DNA from: Desulfotignum sp.
GTDB taxonomy: Bacteria; Desulfobacterota; Desulfobacteria; Desulfobacterales; Desulfobacteraceae
Length of the DNA: 54,542 bases
Assembly (NCBI GenBank): GCA_011390635.1
Contig: JAABSA010000013.1
Span: 35,887 to 90,428, forward strand
Reading direction: 5' to 3'
Part shown: in pieces, positions 17,968 through 27,236 of the stretch
Layout of the letters: every line of letters begins with the position of its first letter
Numbering within the stretch: the first letter of the stretch is position 1
The notes under the pieces: model-generated
The model's input: only the letters and a program-made list of their open reading frames with translations
Databases searched by the model: none
What the model was told of the DNA's origin: nothing
Position numbers and translations under genes: made by a program

Positions 17968-18171
17968 ATGAAACTTTCGTCTTGTATACCCCAGAAAATA
18001 TCAAAACTTGCCTTTGGGCTTATACTGGTTGCTGCCGCCCTGGCCATGACCATTATCAGCTTTACCCTTCTGCCGGTAATCGGGCTGGTTCTGGTTGTGC
18101 CCATTGTTGCCCTGGCAATTTATGTTTTCCGGCTCCACTTGAATGACCAGTGCGAAATTGATCCGTCATAG
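17968..18171 (+). CDS. Small membrane protein, function unknown
   Basis: A 67-residue protein with two closely spaced hydrophobic segments (about 18-35 and 40-58) and a short polar tail ending DQCEIDPS. AAGGAG at 17956-17961 supports the start at 17968. It may insert as a hairpin in the inner membrane with both ends on the same side. It converges on the corA-like gene with 5 bp between them. No family is recognised. Confidence 0.6.
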   Translation: MKLSSCIPQKISKLAFGLILVAAALAMTIISFTLLPVIGLVLVVPIVALAIYVFRLHLNDQCEIDPS

Positions 18172-18176
18172 GGCTG

Positions 18177-19241
18177 TCAAAACCAGCGCTTTTTTTTAAA
18201 ATAATAGAGCGATGCCCCTGCGATTGCGATGAGTACACCCCAGAAAATGAAATAACTGTATTTGTACCTGAGTTCGGGCAGGTACTCGAAATTGGTGCCG
18301 TATATCCCGGCAATAAAGGTGAGGGGAATGAAAATGGCGGCAAAGATGGTCAGCACCTTCATGATATCGTTCATTTTGTTGGCCACCACTGAGTTGTAGA
18401 TGTTCAACTGGTCGGTTAACAGATCCCTGTACGTATCAATGGCCTCGGTTGCATGAGTTATGAGGTCTTCTAAGTCTTTGAGGAACGGCAGGGTTTTGTC
18501 ATGAATCAGGCTGCTTTCCAGCTTTGCCATCTGAAACACGGCTTCTTTGGCAGGCCGAATGGATTTTCTCAGATAATTGATTTCCCTTTTAAACAGATGT
18601 ATTTTTTCCATTACTGCGGTGTCATGCCCTGAAAGAATGTCTTCTTCAAGGTCTTCTATTTTTTCCCCTAAATGTTCGATCACGGAAATATAATTTTCCA
18701 CCACCGTATCCATGAGGGTAAAAGCCAGATAATCAGTCCCTGATACCCTTATGCGGGACTTGTGCCGCCTGATTCTTTCCCGGACAGGTTCAAATACATC
18801 CCCGGGCTGCTCCTGGAAGGTCAGCACAAAGGTATCTGCCAGCACAATACTCAATTGTTCATTCACAATCATCTGTGTTTGCCTGTCAAACCGGATCATT
18901 TTCAGCACAATGAAAATATAGGAATCATAGTCATCTATTTTGGGCCGCTGGCCGGTATTGAGGATATCCTCGGTCACAAGCGGGTGCAGATCAAATACCC
19001 GACCGGCATCACCAATGGACTGCTCATCGTGCAGACCGTTGATATTGATCCAGGTTACCGCTTCTGTGGTTTTGTATGGAGCCGCATCATTGATATCCAA
19101 CAGTTCCTGATCAATAAGATGGTGGTCATCGTAGTCGATGAGCCGGATGTTGACCTTATCCACTTTTTGTGTGCCCACAAATATGAGGGAGCCGGGGCTC
19201 CGGCCCTTTACCTGTTCCCTGTTTTTTAAAAACCGTGCCAT
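18177..19241 (-). CDS. corA: CorA-family divalent cation transporter, GTN variant
   Basis: A 354-residue CorA protein: a large soluble N-terminal funnel domain with long helices (about 1-290) and two C-terminal membrane helices. It matches CorA in length, in the TFIAGIYG segment and in the basic tail KKKRWF. The selectivity loop that normally reads YGMNF reads YGTNF here, so Met of the GMN signature is Thr. The acidic NFEYLPEL loop that follows is kept. The usual substrates are Mg2+, Co2+ and Ni2+; the substitution could alter selectivity or simply be tolerated. Confidence 0.85.
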   Translation of the reverse strand: MARFLKNREQVKGRSPGSLIFVGTQKVDKVNIRLIDYDDHHLIDQELLDINDAAPYKTTEAVTWININGLHDEQSIGDAGRVFDLHPLVTEDILNTGQRPKIDDYDSYIFIVLKMIRFDRQTQMIVNEQLSIVLADTFVLTFQEQPGDVFEPVRERIRRHKSRIRVSGTDYLAFTLMDTVVENYISVIEHLGEKIEDLEEDILSGHDTAVMEKIHLFKREINYLRKSIRPAKEAVFQMAKLESSLIHDKTLPFLKDLEDLITHATEAIDTYRDLLTDQLNIYNSVVANKMNDIMKVLTIFAAIFIPLTFIAGIYGTNFEYLPELRYKYSYFIFWGVLIAIAGASLYYFKKKRWF

Positions 19242-19362
19242 TGGGTCCTCCGTTACATTTTGAGGGGGTATACCGGCTGGTCTAAAAGCGTGCCGGCATA
19301 TTCACATATTATAACCCAGTTGGATTGTTTCATTAATTCCAACAAAATAAAAGGAGATTTTT

Positions 19363-19497
19363 ATGGCCGGATTGCCTGCCGTCACAGATGAAAACAGTGA
19401 CCTCAAAAATGAAATTGCCCCGGCCCTGGAAGACCGTTTGTCAACGCAGAAGGGATGGTGTATAAGAATGCCTGGTATGAAAAAGGATGTAAAATGA
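19363..19497 (+). CDS. Possible 44-residue small protein or truncated gene
   Basis: An ATG at 19363 with a strong AAAAGGAG 6 bp upstream opens a 44-codon frame ending TGA at 19497. The start, MAGLPAVTDEN, resembles the opening of thioredoxins, but the WCGPC active site never follows, so this could be the remaining 5' end of a deleted gene. It precedes the HAD gene by 25 bp and may act as its leader. Support is limited to the ribosome binding site and the position. Confidence 0.35.
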   Translation: MAGLPAVTDENSDLKNEIAPALEDRLSTQKGWCIRMPGMKKDVK

Positions 19498-19522
19498 TAC
19501 ACAGGACGGCATTTGAGACAAT

Positions 19523-20392
19523 ATGGGTTTGAAAACACAAGCGATTCCCACCCTGCATCAATGGCTCAGGGGCAATCTGGACAGGGTGGATGCCCTGGTT
19601 TTTGATATAGACGGTGTGCTGCTCGTAAATGGCAAAGCTGCTCAGGGAAGCCATGAAGTGCTGGCCATGCTGCGGGAAAACCGGATGCCTTTTTTTCTGC
19701 TCACCAATGACGGGGACCATTCCACCAAAGAAAAGGCAGACATTCTCCATGCCGCAGATCTGCAGATTCATTTTACTGAGATTGTTTCCTGTGCAGACGG
19801 CCTGGTGACCCTGCATGGGGAGAAAAAATTTTCTGGTGAGCCATTTTTTATCATGGGCAACCTGGGCAATCCGTGTTTTGCCCAAAAGGCCGGTCTGAAC
19901 ACCACACGGGATCTGTCGCAGATCGATCACTGCCAGGGGATTATTGTGGGAGAAAAGGGGTATGACTGGGAAACCACCATTACCGGGGCGGTTAATTTTT
20001 TTATCCAAAAACCCGATGCCCGGCTGATTGTCCCCAATCCGGATGAATATTATCCCGGGAAAACCTTCGGGCAGATCTGCATCGGGGCCGGCGGTGTGGC
20101 CCGGTTTATTGTCCGGGTGCTCAAAACCTATGGGATCAATTTGTCCCCCATTTATCTTGGAAAACCGTTTTCGCCCATATTTCAAAAAACCCATGCCCAG
20201 TTGGAAGCCTTGTACGACAGGCCAATTCCCCGGGACAGGGTACTCATGGTGGGGGATTTCATCCGATCCGATATCCAGGGCGCCCTGGATTTCGGGTATT
20301 GTTCCGCCCTGGTGCTCACGGGTGTCACCACCAGAGATATGCTGAACCGGTCTGCTGTCAGGCCGGATCTGGTGTTTGAAACACTGGGCTGA
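19523..20392 (+). CDS. HAD-superfamily phosphatase, NagD-like (IIA)
   Basis: A 289-residue HAD hydrolase. FDIDGVLL (catalytic Asp28 and Asp30), LLTNDGD (motif II), the GKPFSPIF lysine (motif III) and VGDFIRSDIQGA (motif IV) are in order, with a cap between motifs II and III as in subclass IIA. Relatives dephosphorylate nucleotides or sugar phosphates such as glycolytic side products. The substrate is unknown. It converges on the phosphonate-type transporter operon. Confidence 0.85.
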   Translation: MGLKTQAIPTLHQWLRGNLDRVDALVFDIDGVLLVNGKAAQGSHEVLAMLRENRMPFFLLTNDGDHSTKEKADILHAADLQIHFTEIVSCADGLVTLHGEKKFSGEPFFIMGNLGNPCFAQKAGLNTTRDLSQIDHCQGIIVGEKGYDWETTITGAVNFFIQKPDARLIVPNPDEYYPGKTFGQICIGAGGVARFIVRVLKTYGINLSPIYLGKPFSPIFQKTHAQLEALYDRPIPRDRVLMVGDFIRSDIQGALDFGYCSALVLTGVTTRDMLNRSAVRPDLVFETLG

Positions 20393-20407
20393 TCAGGTGA
20401 AGCAGGG

Positions 20408-21208
20408 TTAGATGATGCGTTTGCGAATGGCGGTGACAAACAGCTCCGCCAGTATCACCACCACAAAGATGCTCAACAGAATGACGGACACACGGTTCCA
20501 GAAAAAAAGATTGAGGGCCGTATCCAGCACCATACCGATACCGCCTGCACCAACAAGGCCGATAACGGCTGATTCTCTTACATTGATGTCCCACCGGAAT
20601 AAAAACACCCCCCAGAAAGCCGGGGCAGCCTGGGGCCAGTAACCCTTGAGAAAAACACTGAACCACGGAGCGCCAGAGGCTGTCAATGCCTCTATGGGAC
20701 CGGGGTCCACCTCTTCCAATGCCTCTGCAAACAGCTTTCCTACAAAACCGATGGACCTGAATCCGATACACACGGTTCCAGCCAGAGGGCCGGGTCCGAA
20801 AACAGCCACGAAAAGCAACGCCCAAACCAGTGAATTAACCGATCGTGAGGACACGAGGATCAATTTGGAAAGCCAGTTCAGCAGCGGGAAGTGCACAATA
20901 TTATTGGCGCCTAATATGCCGATGGGAATTGCCATGACAATGGCGAGCAGGGTCCCGAGGGTTGCAATATGCAGGGTTTCCATCATGGCATCATGAATGC
21001 CTGCCGGGTAATAGGCAAAATCCATGGGCCACATTCTACTGAAAAGGTCGGCCACCTGGGTGGGGGCATCATAGAGAAATTCGGGAATGATCTGCACGGA
21101 CCGCAGGGATATGGACAGTGCTGCGGCGAATCCGAGAAACACGGCAAACCTGGCCAGCCGTTCAGAAAAGGTGAATCTTTCCCATTTACGCAAAGGAGAC
21201 GGGCTCAT
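20408..21208 (-). CDS. phnE: Phosphonate-type ABC transporter permease (second)
   Basis: A 266-residue inner-membrane permease with about six spans. The EAA loop (EALEEVDPGPIEALTASGAP) that docks on the ATPase is clear and is of the PhnE type. It is the last gene of the operon phnD-phnC-phnE-phnE and overlaps the first permease gene by 4 bp. Two different PhnE subunits suggest a heterodimeric channel. Confidence 0.9.
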   Translation of the reverse strand: MSPSPLRKWERFTFSERLARFAVFLGFAAALSISLRSVQIIPEFLYDAPTQVADLFSRMWPMDFAYYPAGIHDAMMETLHIATLGTLLAIVMAIPIGILGANNIVHFPLLNWLSKLILVSSRSVNSLVWALLFVAVFGPGPLAGTVCIGFRSIGFVGKLFAEALEEVDPGPIEALTASGAPWFSVFLKGYWPQAAPAFWGVFLFRWDINVRESAVIGLVGAGGIGMVLDTALNLFFWNRVSVILLSIFVVVILAELFVTAIRKRII

Positions 21209-21996
21209 TGAAAAACCTTTTTTATCCGGGTAGAAATAAATTCACTCAACATGACCAGGGCGATGATGGAAATAAGAATTGCCGCAAGAAAATCATAGTC
21301 AAACCGCTGGAATGCTGCAAAGAGTGTGCCCCCGATGCCGCCGGCACCAACGATTCCCACCATGGTTGAATTGCGCAGGTTGGCATCGAGCTGGTAAGAT
21401 GAAAATCCGATAAACCGGTTAAGCACCTGGGGGAGCACCGCATAGATGATCACACTCATAAAGGGAGCACCAGAGGCCCGCAGAGCTTCGAGGGGCTTGA
21501 GGGATATTTCTTCGATGGCCTCTGTAAACAGTTTGCCGATAAATCCGATGGAGGCAAAAATCAGGGTAAGAATGCCTGCAAGGGGACCAAACCCCACCGC
21601 TTTGACAAACAGTATGGCAAAGATCACCGGATGAAAAGACCTGCAAAGCGCAATAAAGGTACGAAAAGGCCAGGTGATCCAGAGAGGCATAAGGTTTCTG
21701 GCGGCAAGCAGTCCCACAGGCAAAGAGAAAAGAATGCCAAAGGCAGAGGCGATGATGGCAATTTCCACCGTTTCCATCAGATTTGCCACAAGCAACTGCC
21801 AGCGGGAAAAGTTCGGAGGGACCATTTCCGCTAAAAATTCAGCCCCGTTTCCCAATCCCCGGAGAAAACGTATCCAGGAGACGTCAAGATAATTGGCCGC
21901 ATAGGCCGCATACAAAAAAGCTGCCAGCCAGCCGGCCCGGGCATACCAGTTTGTCTTGAAAGCCGGGCCGAAATTTTTTGCTGTATCTGCTGTCAT
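21205..21996 (-). CDS. phnE: Phosphonate-type ABC transporter permease (first)
   Basis: A 263-residue permease, about six membrane spans, with the EAA loop EAIEEISLKPLEALRASGAP. It is homologous to the permease encoded directly downstream but clearly diverged from it. Its start overlaps the ATPase gene by 4 bp and its end overlaps the second permease by 4 bp, so synthesis of the three is tightly coupled. Confidence 0.9.
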   Translation of the reverse strand: MTADTAKNFGPAFKTNWYARAGWLAAFLYAAYAANYLDVSWIRFLRGLGNGAEFLAEMVPPNFSRWQLLVANLMETVEIAIIASAFGILFSLPVGLLAARNLMPLWITWPFRTFIALCRSFHPVIFAILFVKAVGFGPLAGILTLIFASIGFIGKLFTEAIEEISLKPLEALRASGAPFMSVIIYAVLPQVLNRFIGFSSYQLDANLRNSTMVGIVGAGGIGGTLFAAFQRFDYDFLAAILISIIALVMLSEFISTRIKKVFQ

Positions 21997-22787
21997 TGGA
22001 GCCAGTTCTCACCGCCGTAAATCTGTTTGAGATGGTCGTTGGTCAATTCTGACGGGGGACCGTCATAGATGATTCCTCCCATGGAAAGCCCAATGACCCG
22101 GACTGTAAATCGCTTGGCAAGTTCAACATCATGGATGTTGATCAGCAGGGGAATGTTATGTTCTCTGGATAAAGAAACCAGCAATTCCATAATTTCGACA
22201 CTGGTTTTTGGATCAAGGGAGGATGTGGGTTCATCGGCAAGCAGAACATGGGGTTCCTGCATGATGGCACGGGCGATGCCGACACGCTGCCGCTGGCCTC
22301 CTGACAGGCTGTCTGCCCGCTGGCGGGAAAATTCCAGCAGGCCGATGGAATCCAGCAGGGAAAAAGCATTGTCAATATCCTTTTGGGGATATTTTCTCAA
22401 CCAGGCCCGCCAGGAAGGCACGTATCCCAGCCGGCCGCACAGCACATTTTCCATAACCGACAGCCGTTCCACAAGGTTGAATTCCTGGAAAACCATGCCG
22501 ATTTTTCTCCTGGCCATGCGCAGATTTCGGCCTGTCAGATGCGTGATGTTTTCCCCGCTGATATACACATTGCCGGAACTGGGTGGAATCAGCTTGTTGA
22601 CACACCGGATCAGGGTGCTTTTCCCCGTGCCGGAAGGGCCTATGATGGCAACACTGCTATGGCCCTGGACCGTAAAACTGATATTTTTTAAAACTGGTTT
22701 GCCCCTGACATATTCTTTGCTCAGATTTTCAATGCAAATGGAACGTTGCGGTTGAGCGCTGCTGTCGCTCTGTGCCTCTACAGTCAT
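21993..22787 (-). CDS. phnC: Phosphonate-type ABC transporter ATP-binding protein
   Basis: A 264-residue ATPase. Walker A GPSGTGKST, Q-loop VFQEFNLVE, signature LSGGQRQRVGIARA and Walker B VLLADEPTSSLD are all intact, and RVIGLSMGGIIYDGPP near the C-terminus is typical of PhnC. It energises the import of a phosphonate, phosphite or related anion bound by the PhnD-like protein. The gene is separated from phnD by 106 bp that contain a strong hairpin. Confidence 0.9.
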   Translation of the reverse strand: MTVEAQSDSSAQPQRSICIENLSKEYVRGKPVLKNISFTVQGHSSVAIIGPSGTGKSTLIRCVNKLIPPSSGNVYISGENITHLTGRNLRMARRKIGMVFQEFNLVERLSVMENVLCGRLGYVPSWRAWLRKYPQKDIDNAFSLLDSIGLLEFSRQRADSLSGGQRQRVGIARAIMQEPHVLLADEPTSSLDPKTSVEIMELLVSLSREHNIPLLINIHDVELAKRFTVRVIGLSMGGIIYDGPPSELTNDHLKQIYGGENWLQ

Positions 22788-22834
22788 ATATTCCCGGTCT
22801 GTTTTTTTTAGGTGAAATCACCATATGGTAGAGA

Positions 22835-22873
22835 GGCGCCATTTATCCCGATAGGGCCGGGACAAATGGCGCC
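22835..22873 (-). terminator. Intercistronic hairpin between phnD and phnC
   Basis: GGCGCCATTT (22835-22844) pairs perfectly with AAATGGCGCC (22864-22873), with further CCCG/CGGG pairing inside. There is no T-run, so partial termination or 3'-end protection is likelier than full termination. This would give more binding protein than membrane components, a common arrangement for ABC importers. Confidence 0.55.
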
Positions 22874-22893
22874 TGAAAATATCCACCTGTCTG

Positions 22894-23898
22894 TTATTGT
22901 TTTTTGGCTGCTTTGGCAGCTTCTTTTTCCGCCATTTTCCGCAGACCGTCCTGGTTGTAAGAGGTACCGGTTGATGCGGCAATGTCACGGATGACTTTCC
23001 AGTCCTTTTCATAGGTTACCGGATAGAACCGGTCCGCACCGCCGAAGGTTTCCTGCATGGCAGGGGTAAACCGATAGGAATAGAAAGCATCTACAATCTT
23101 TTTCACAAGATCCGGATGCAGATTGTGGGCATACCCGAATGAAGAGGTGGGAAATTTGGGGGAGGTGAAAACGATGCGGAAGTCATCCGCGTTGATTCTG
23201 CCGGCATCTGCCATCCGGTAATAAACATCAGAGGCAACCGGTGCAGCATCATAATCCCCGTGGGCAACTCCCAGAATGGACTGGTCATGCTTTCCGGAAT
23301 ACACAACCGTGTAATCTTTATCCGGAACAATACCATGCTGGGGAAAAATTGCCCTGGGGGCAAGGTTGCCGGAGTTGGATGATGCAGATGTGTGGGCAAT
23401 GCGTTTACCTTTTATGTCGTCCAGTTCCTTGATGTCACTGTCTTTTTTGGTGACAACAATCAGATTATACCCCTGGAAGCCGTCGTGGTATCCCTTTACA
23501 GCCATGGGAACATACCCGGCCAGATTGACGGCAAAGCCGGTTGGTCCGGTGGAGAATCCGGCGATATGCAGACGTCCGGACCGCATTGCCTCCACTTCAG
23601 CGGCATTTGACTGCACGGTATAGTAGATAACTTTTTTACCTGTGGCCTCTTCCAGATATTTCTGGAAATCAGCAAAGGCATCTTTGTAAACAGCCGGGTC
23701 TTCCACTGGAGTGTAGGTGAAAACCAGGGTATTGGGATCTTTCCAATCGGCCGGGTCTTTGGGGGTATCTGCCACAAGGTCCATGTTTTCATCACAATAC
23801 ATCTCATCCAGCGTTCCCCGATTCTTGCAGTCATCTGCATATGCAGACACTGCGAAAAGTGAAAACACCATGAAAAATGCCACAATTTTTTTCATCAT
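22894..23898 (-). CDS. phnD: PhnD-like periplasmic substrate-binding protein
   Basis: A 334-residue binding protein with a signal peptide (FFMVFSLFAVSAYA, cleavage near residue 21) and the PhnD fold: the TYTPVEDPAVYKDAF opening, SNAAEVEAMRSGRLHIAGFSTGP and the HTSASSNSGNLAPR anion-binding loop. It binds the transported anion in the periplasm. GAGGGA precedes the start. No C-P lyase (phnG-M), phosphonatase or phosphite dehydrogenase gene is present in the window, so the substrate could be a phosphonate, phosphite or another oxyanion. The C-terminus is unusually rich in Ala and Lys. Confidence 0.88.
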   Translation of the reverse strand: MMKKIVAFFMVFSLFAVSAYADDCKNRGTLDEMYCDENMDLVADTPKDPADWKDPNTLVFTYTPVEDPAVYKDAFADFQKYLEEATGKKVIYYTVQSNAAEVEAMRSGRLHIAGFSTGPTGFAVNLAGYVPMAVKGYHDGFQGYNLIVVTKKDSDIKELDDIKGKRIAHTSASSNSGNLAPRAIFPQHGIVPDKDYTVVYSGKHDQSILGVAHGDYDAAPVASDVYYRMADAGRINADDFRIVFTSPKFPTSSFGYAHNLHPDLVKKIVDAFYSYRFTPAMQETFGGADRFYPVTYEKDWKVIRDIAASTGTSYNQDGLRKMAEKEAAKAAKKQ

Positions 23899-24668
<770 letters not shown>

Positions 24669-24712
24669 CCACCAGACCATGTCACATCGACCATACAAAG
24701 GAGAAATATAAA

Positions 24713-26128
24713 ATGAACGTAATTGGTATTATCATCATCTTTTTGATCTGTTCTGTTTCAGCTGCAGGAGCTGCCGGTTCCGACATCCCCACACCGTTGA
24801 CCAACAAGGCTGCCATTGACCTTGTGCAGTCCCATGCCGACTATGTCTGGACCCTTGTGGCGGCAGCCCTGGTGTTTTTCATGCAGGCAGGCTTTGCCAT
24901 GGTGGAGGCAGGATTCACCCGGGCCAAGAATGCCGTGAATATCATGATGAAGAATCTCATGGATTTTTCCATGGGCTCGCTCTGCTTCTGGGCCATCGGG
25001 TTCGGCCTCATGTTCGGGGCGTCCGGCACCGGTTTTTTCGGCACCAGCGGTTTCTTTTTGAGTGATTTTCAGGTGGACGGAGATCCCTGGGTGCTGGCCT
25101 TCTGGATGTTTCAGGTGGTGTTTGCGGCAACCGCCGCCACCATTGTATCCGGTGCCATGGCTGAGAGGACCAGGTTCAGCGGGTATCTGATATATACTGC
25201 AGTGGTGACCGGGCTGATCTATCCGGTTTTCGGATCATGGGCCTGGGGCAGCCTCTTCAACGGTTCCGGCTGGCTGGAAGGCCTGGGGTTCATCGATTTT
25301 GCCGGTTCCACCGTAGTGCATTCCGTAGGCGGCTGGGCAGCCCTGGCCGGTGCCCTGGTCCTGGGACCCCGCCTGGGCAAATATGATGCTGCCGGCAAGG
25401 TTCGGCCCATCCTGGGCCACAACATTCCTCTGGCAGCTTTGGGGGTGTTTATTCTCTGGCTGGGCTGGTTCGGCTTCAATCCCGGATCCACCACGGCTGC
25501 AGGCAAGGATATAGCCATGATTTTTGTGAACACCAACCTGGCTGCAGCTGCCGGAGCTGTCCTGGCCATGATCGTCTCCTGGGTGAAATTCGGTAAACCC
25601 GAAGTCAGCATGAGCCTGAACGGTGCCCTGGCCGGCCTGGTGGGTATCACCGCCGGCTGTGCCAGTGTGACCCCGGCAAGCGCCGTGGTTATCGGGGCCC
25701 TGGCAGGGGTGATTGTGGTATTTTCCGTGCTGTTTTTTGACAGGATCCGTATTGATGACCCGGTGGGTGCCATCTCTGTCCACGGGGTGTGCGGCGCCTG
25801 GGGCACCCTGGCAGCCGGGTTGTTCAACATCGGCGGTACGAGCCTGGCGATCATAGGGGTCCAGGTTATCGGCATTGCCGCCTGTTTTTTGTGGACCTTT
25901 CCTGCTGCCTGGGCCATGTTCAAGCTCATTGATGCCACCATCGGCCTGCGTGTTTCCAAAGAAGAGGAACTGGAAGGGCTGGATGCTGTGGAGCACGGCG
26001 GCAATGCCTATCCGGACTTTACCACCATCAACCACGGCAGCATGGGATATGCCGGTGGTTCCGGGGGAAAAGAACGGCCTGAGGAAGCCATGGTCTATGC
26101 ATCAAAAGGCCTGGCCAGCCAGTCCTGA
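24713..26128 (+). CDS. amtB: Ammonium transporter
   Basis: A 471-residue Amt/Rh channel. An N-terminal signal-like helix (about 1-20) precedes eleven spans. The two pore histidines lie in STVVHSVGGWAA and ISVHGVCGAWGT. The partner glnK is 44 bp upstream under the same sigma-54 promoter. It takes up ammonium when it is scarce and is inhibited by GlnK. The cytoplasmic tail of about 60 residues is rich in Gly and charged residues. Confidence 0.93.
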   Translation: MNVIGIIIIFLICSVSAAGAAGSDIPTPLTNKAAIDLVQSHADYVWTLVAAALVFFMQAGFAMVEAGFTRAKNAVNIMMKNLMDFSMGSLCFWAIGFGLMFGASGTGFFGTSGFFLSDFQVDGDPWVLAFWMFQVVFAATAATIVSGAMAERTRFSGYLIYTAVVTGLIYPVFGSWAWGSLFNGSGWLEGLGFIDFAGSTVVHSVGGWAALAGALVLGPRLGKYDAAGKVRPILGHNIPLAALGVFILWLGWFGFNPGSTTAAGKDIAMIFVNTNLAAAAGAVLAMIVSWVKFGKPEVSMSLNGALAGLVGITAGCASVTPASAVVIGALAGVIVVFSVLFFDRIRIDDPVGAISVHGVCGAWGTLAAGLFNIGGTSLAIIGVQVIGIAACFLWTFPAAWAMFKLIDATIGLRVSKEEELEGLDAVEHGGNAYPDFTTINHGSMGYAGGSGGKERPEEAMVYASKGLASQS

Positions 26129-26156
26129 AAGATCCGTCCTGCACATTTGAAACAAC

Positions 26157-26193
26157 AACGCCCTGCCGCCTTTTGTACAGGCGGCAGGGCGTT
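26157..26193. terminator. Terminator after amtB
   Basis: AACGCCCTGCCGCC (26157-26170) and GGCGGCAGGGCGTT (26180-26193) form a perfect 14-bp stem with a 9-base loop, followed by CATTTTA on the plus strand. It lies between the amtB stop and the convergent methyltransferase stop, whose last base it touches, and probably serves both. Confidence 0.85.
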
Positions 26194-26813
26194 CATTTTA
26201 CTGGAACTGCAATGCCCCTGTAGGTATAACTGGCGATTTTTACAGGGCTCTGGTACCTGGCCTTTATGTCCTGGATGACAAATCCATTGTGTAGGATCAA
26301 ATCGGAAATAGGTCTGTTTAAACAGCATCCCCCGCTGATCCGGTTCCAAACCGGATTGATGCATTCCTGCCATTTTCGGATACCTGCATCAGGAGCCAGT
26401 CCATGGTCACAGAAAATCAGTTTTCCCCCGGGCTTCAACACCCGGTGCATCTGGCCCAGAGCCCGGTGAATATCCGGGATCGTACACAAGGTGTAGGTCA
26501 CCAGCACCGTGTCCATGGACCCGGTCTCCAGTGGGATCTCTTCTCCGGGCAGGCTGATAAAGCCAACCGGAAAGGGCAGTCTCTCTGCATTTTTTTCCGC
26601 CATCTTCCGCAGGGTATCCGAAGGCTCCAGACCATAGAGATGTTTCACTTTGGATGGGTCATAAAACGGCAGGTTCAACCCGGATCCCATGCCGATTTCC
26701 AGAATTTTTCCCCCTGCCAGGGGCACCATTTTTTTTCGCAGGCTTTCAATACTTTGCTGGGAGCATACCCAGTGGGTCAGTTTCGGCAGTATATGGGTGC
26801 TGTAAAATGACAT
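26193..26813 (-). CDS. Class I SAM-dependent methyltransferase
   Basis: A 206-residue methyltransferase with the SAM-binding motif ILEIGMGSGLNLPFY (about 38-52), an acidic GLEPSD at the end of strand 2, and TYTLCTIPDIHRALGQMHRVLKPGGKLIF as motifs IV-VI. The layout resembles UbiE/METTL7-like enzymes acting on lipids, quinones or thiols. The substrate cannot be told. It is separated by 9 bp from the CsaA-like gene upstream on the same strand. Confidence 0.85.
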   Translation of the reverse strand: MSFYSTHILPKLTHWVCSQQSIESLRKKMVPLAGGKILEIGMGSGLNLPFYDPSKVKHLYGLEPSDTLRKMAEKNAERLPFPVGFISLPGEEIPLETGSMDTVLVTYTLCTIPDIHRALGQMHRVLKPGGKLIFCDHGLAPDAGIRKWQECINPVWNRISGGCCLNRPISDLILHNGFVIQDIKARYQSPVKIASYTYRGIAVPVK

Positions 26814-26822
26814 GGAATATGT

Positions 26823-27161
26823 CTATGCCAGCCGTGTACCGTCAGGCACCTTGCCGTCGGGCACGGCCAGCACCACAGCCCCGTCTTCCCGGTGAAATCC
26901 GGTGACCAGGCACTCGGAGATGAACGGGCCGATCTGTTTGGGAGCAAAATTGATCACTGCCACCACCTGTTTGCCCAGCAGAGAGCTGGTATCGTAAAGG
27001 TCAGTGATCTGTGCACTGGATTTTCTGATACCCAGTTCATCTCCAAAATCCACCTGCAGCTTGAATGCCGGTTTTCTGGCTTCAGGAAATGCTTCCACTG
27101 CAATGATGGTTCCCACCCTGAGTTCAATTTTTTGAAAATCGTTCCATTCAATGGTATTCAT
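26823..27161 (-). CDS. csaA: CsaA-like tRNA-binding OB-fold protein
   Basis: A 112-residue single-domain protein of the EMAP/tRNA-binding OB-fold family. The FQKIELRVGTIIAVEAFPEARKP opening and the VVAVINFAPKQIGP segment are typical of CsaA, a dimeric protein described as a chaperone or export factor that binds tRNA-like structures. It probably shares a transcript with the methyltransferase. The physiological role in this organism is unknown. Confidence 0.85.
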   Translation of the reverse strand: MNTIEWNDFQKIELRVGTIIAVEAFPEARKPAFKLQVDFGDELGIRKSSAQITDLYDTSSLLGKQVVAVINFAPKQIGPFISECLVTGFHREDGAVVLAVPDGKVPDGTRLA

Positions 27162-27236
27162 GTGTAACTACTTTCCCGGGAATGTGGTTGTATCAAATGA
27201 ATATTCATCCCATGCCGTCTTCCAGCGGCGGGCGGG

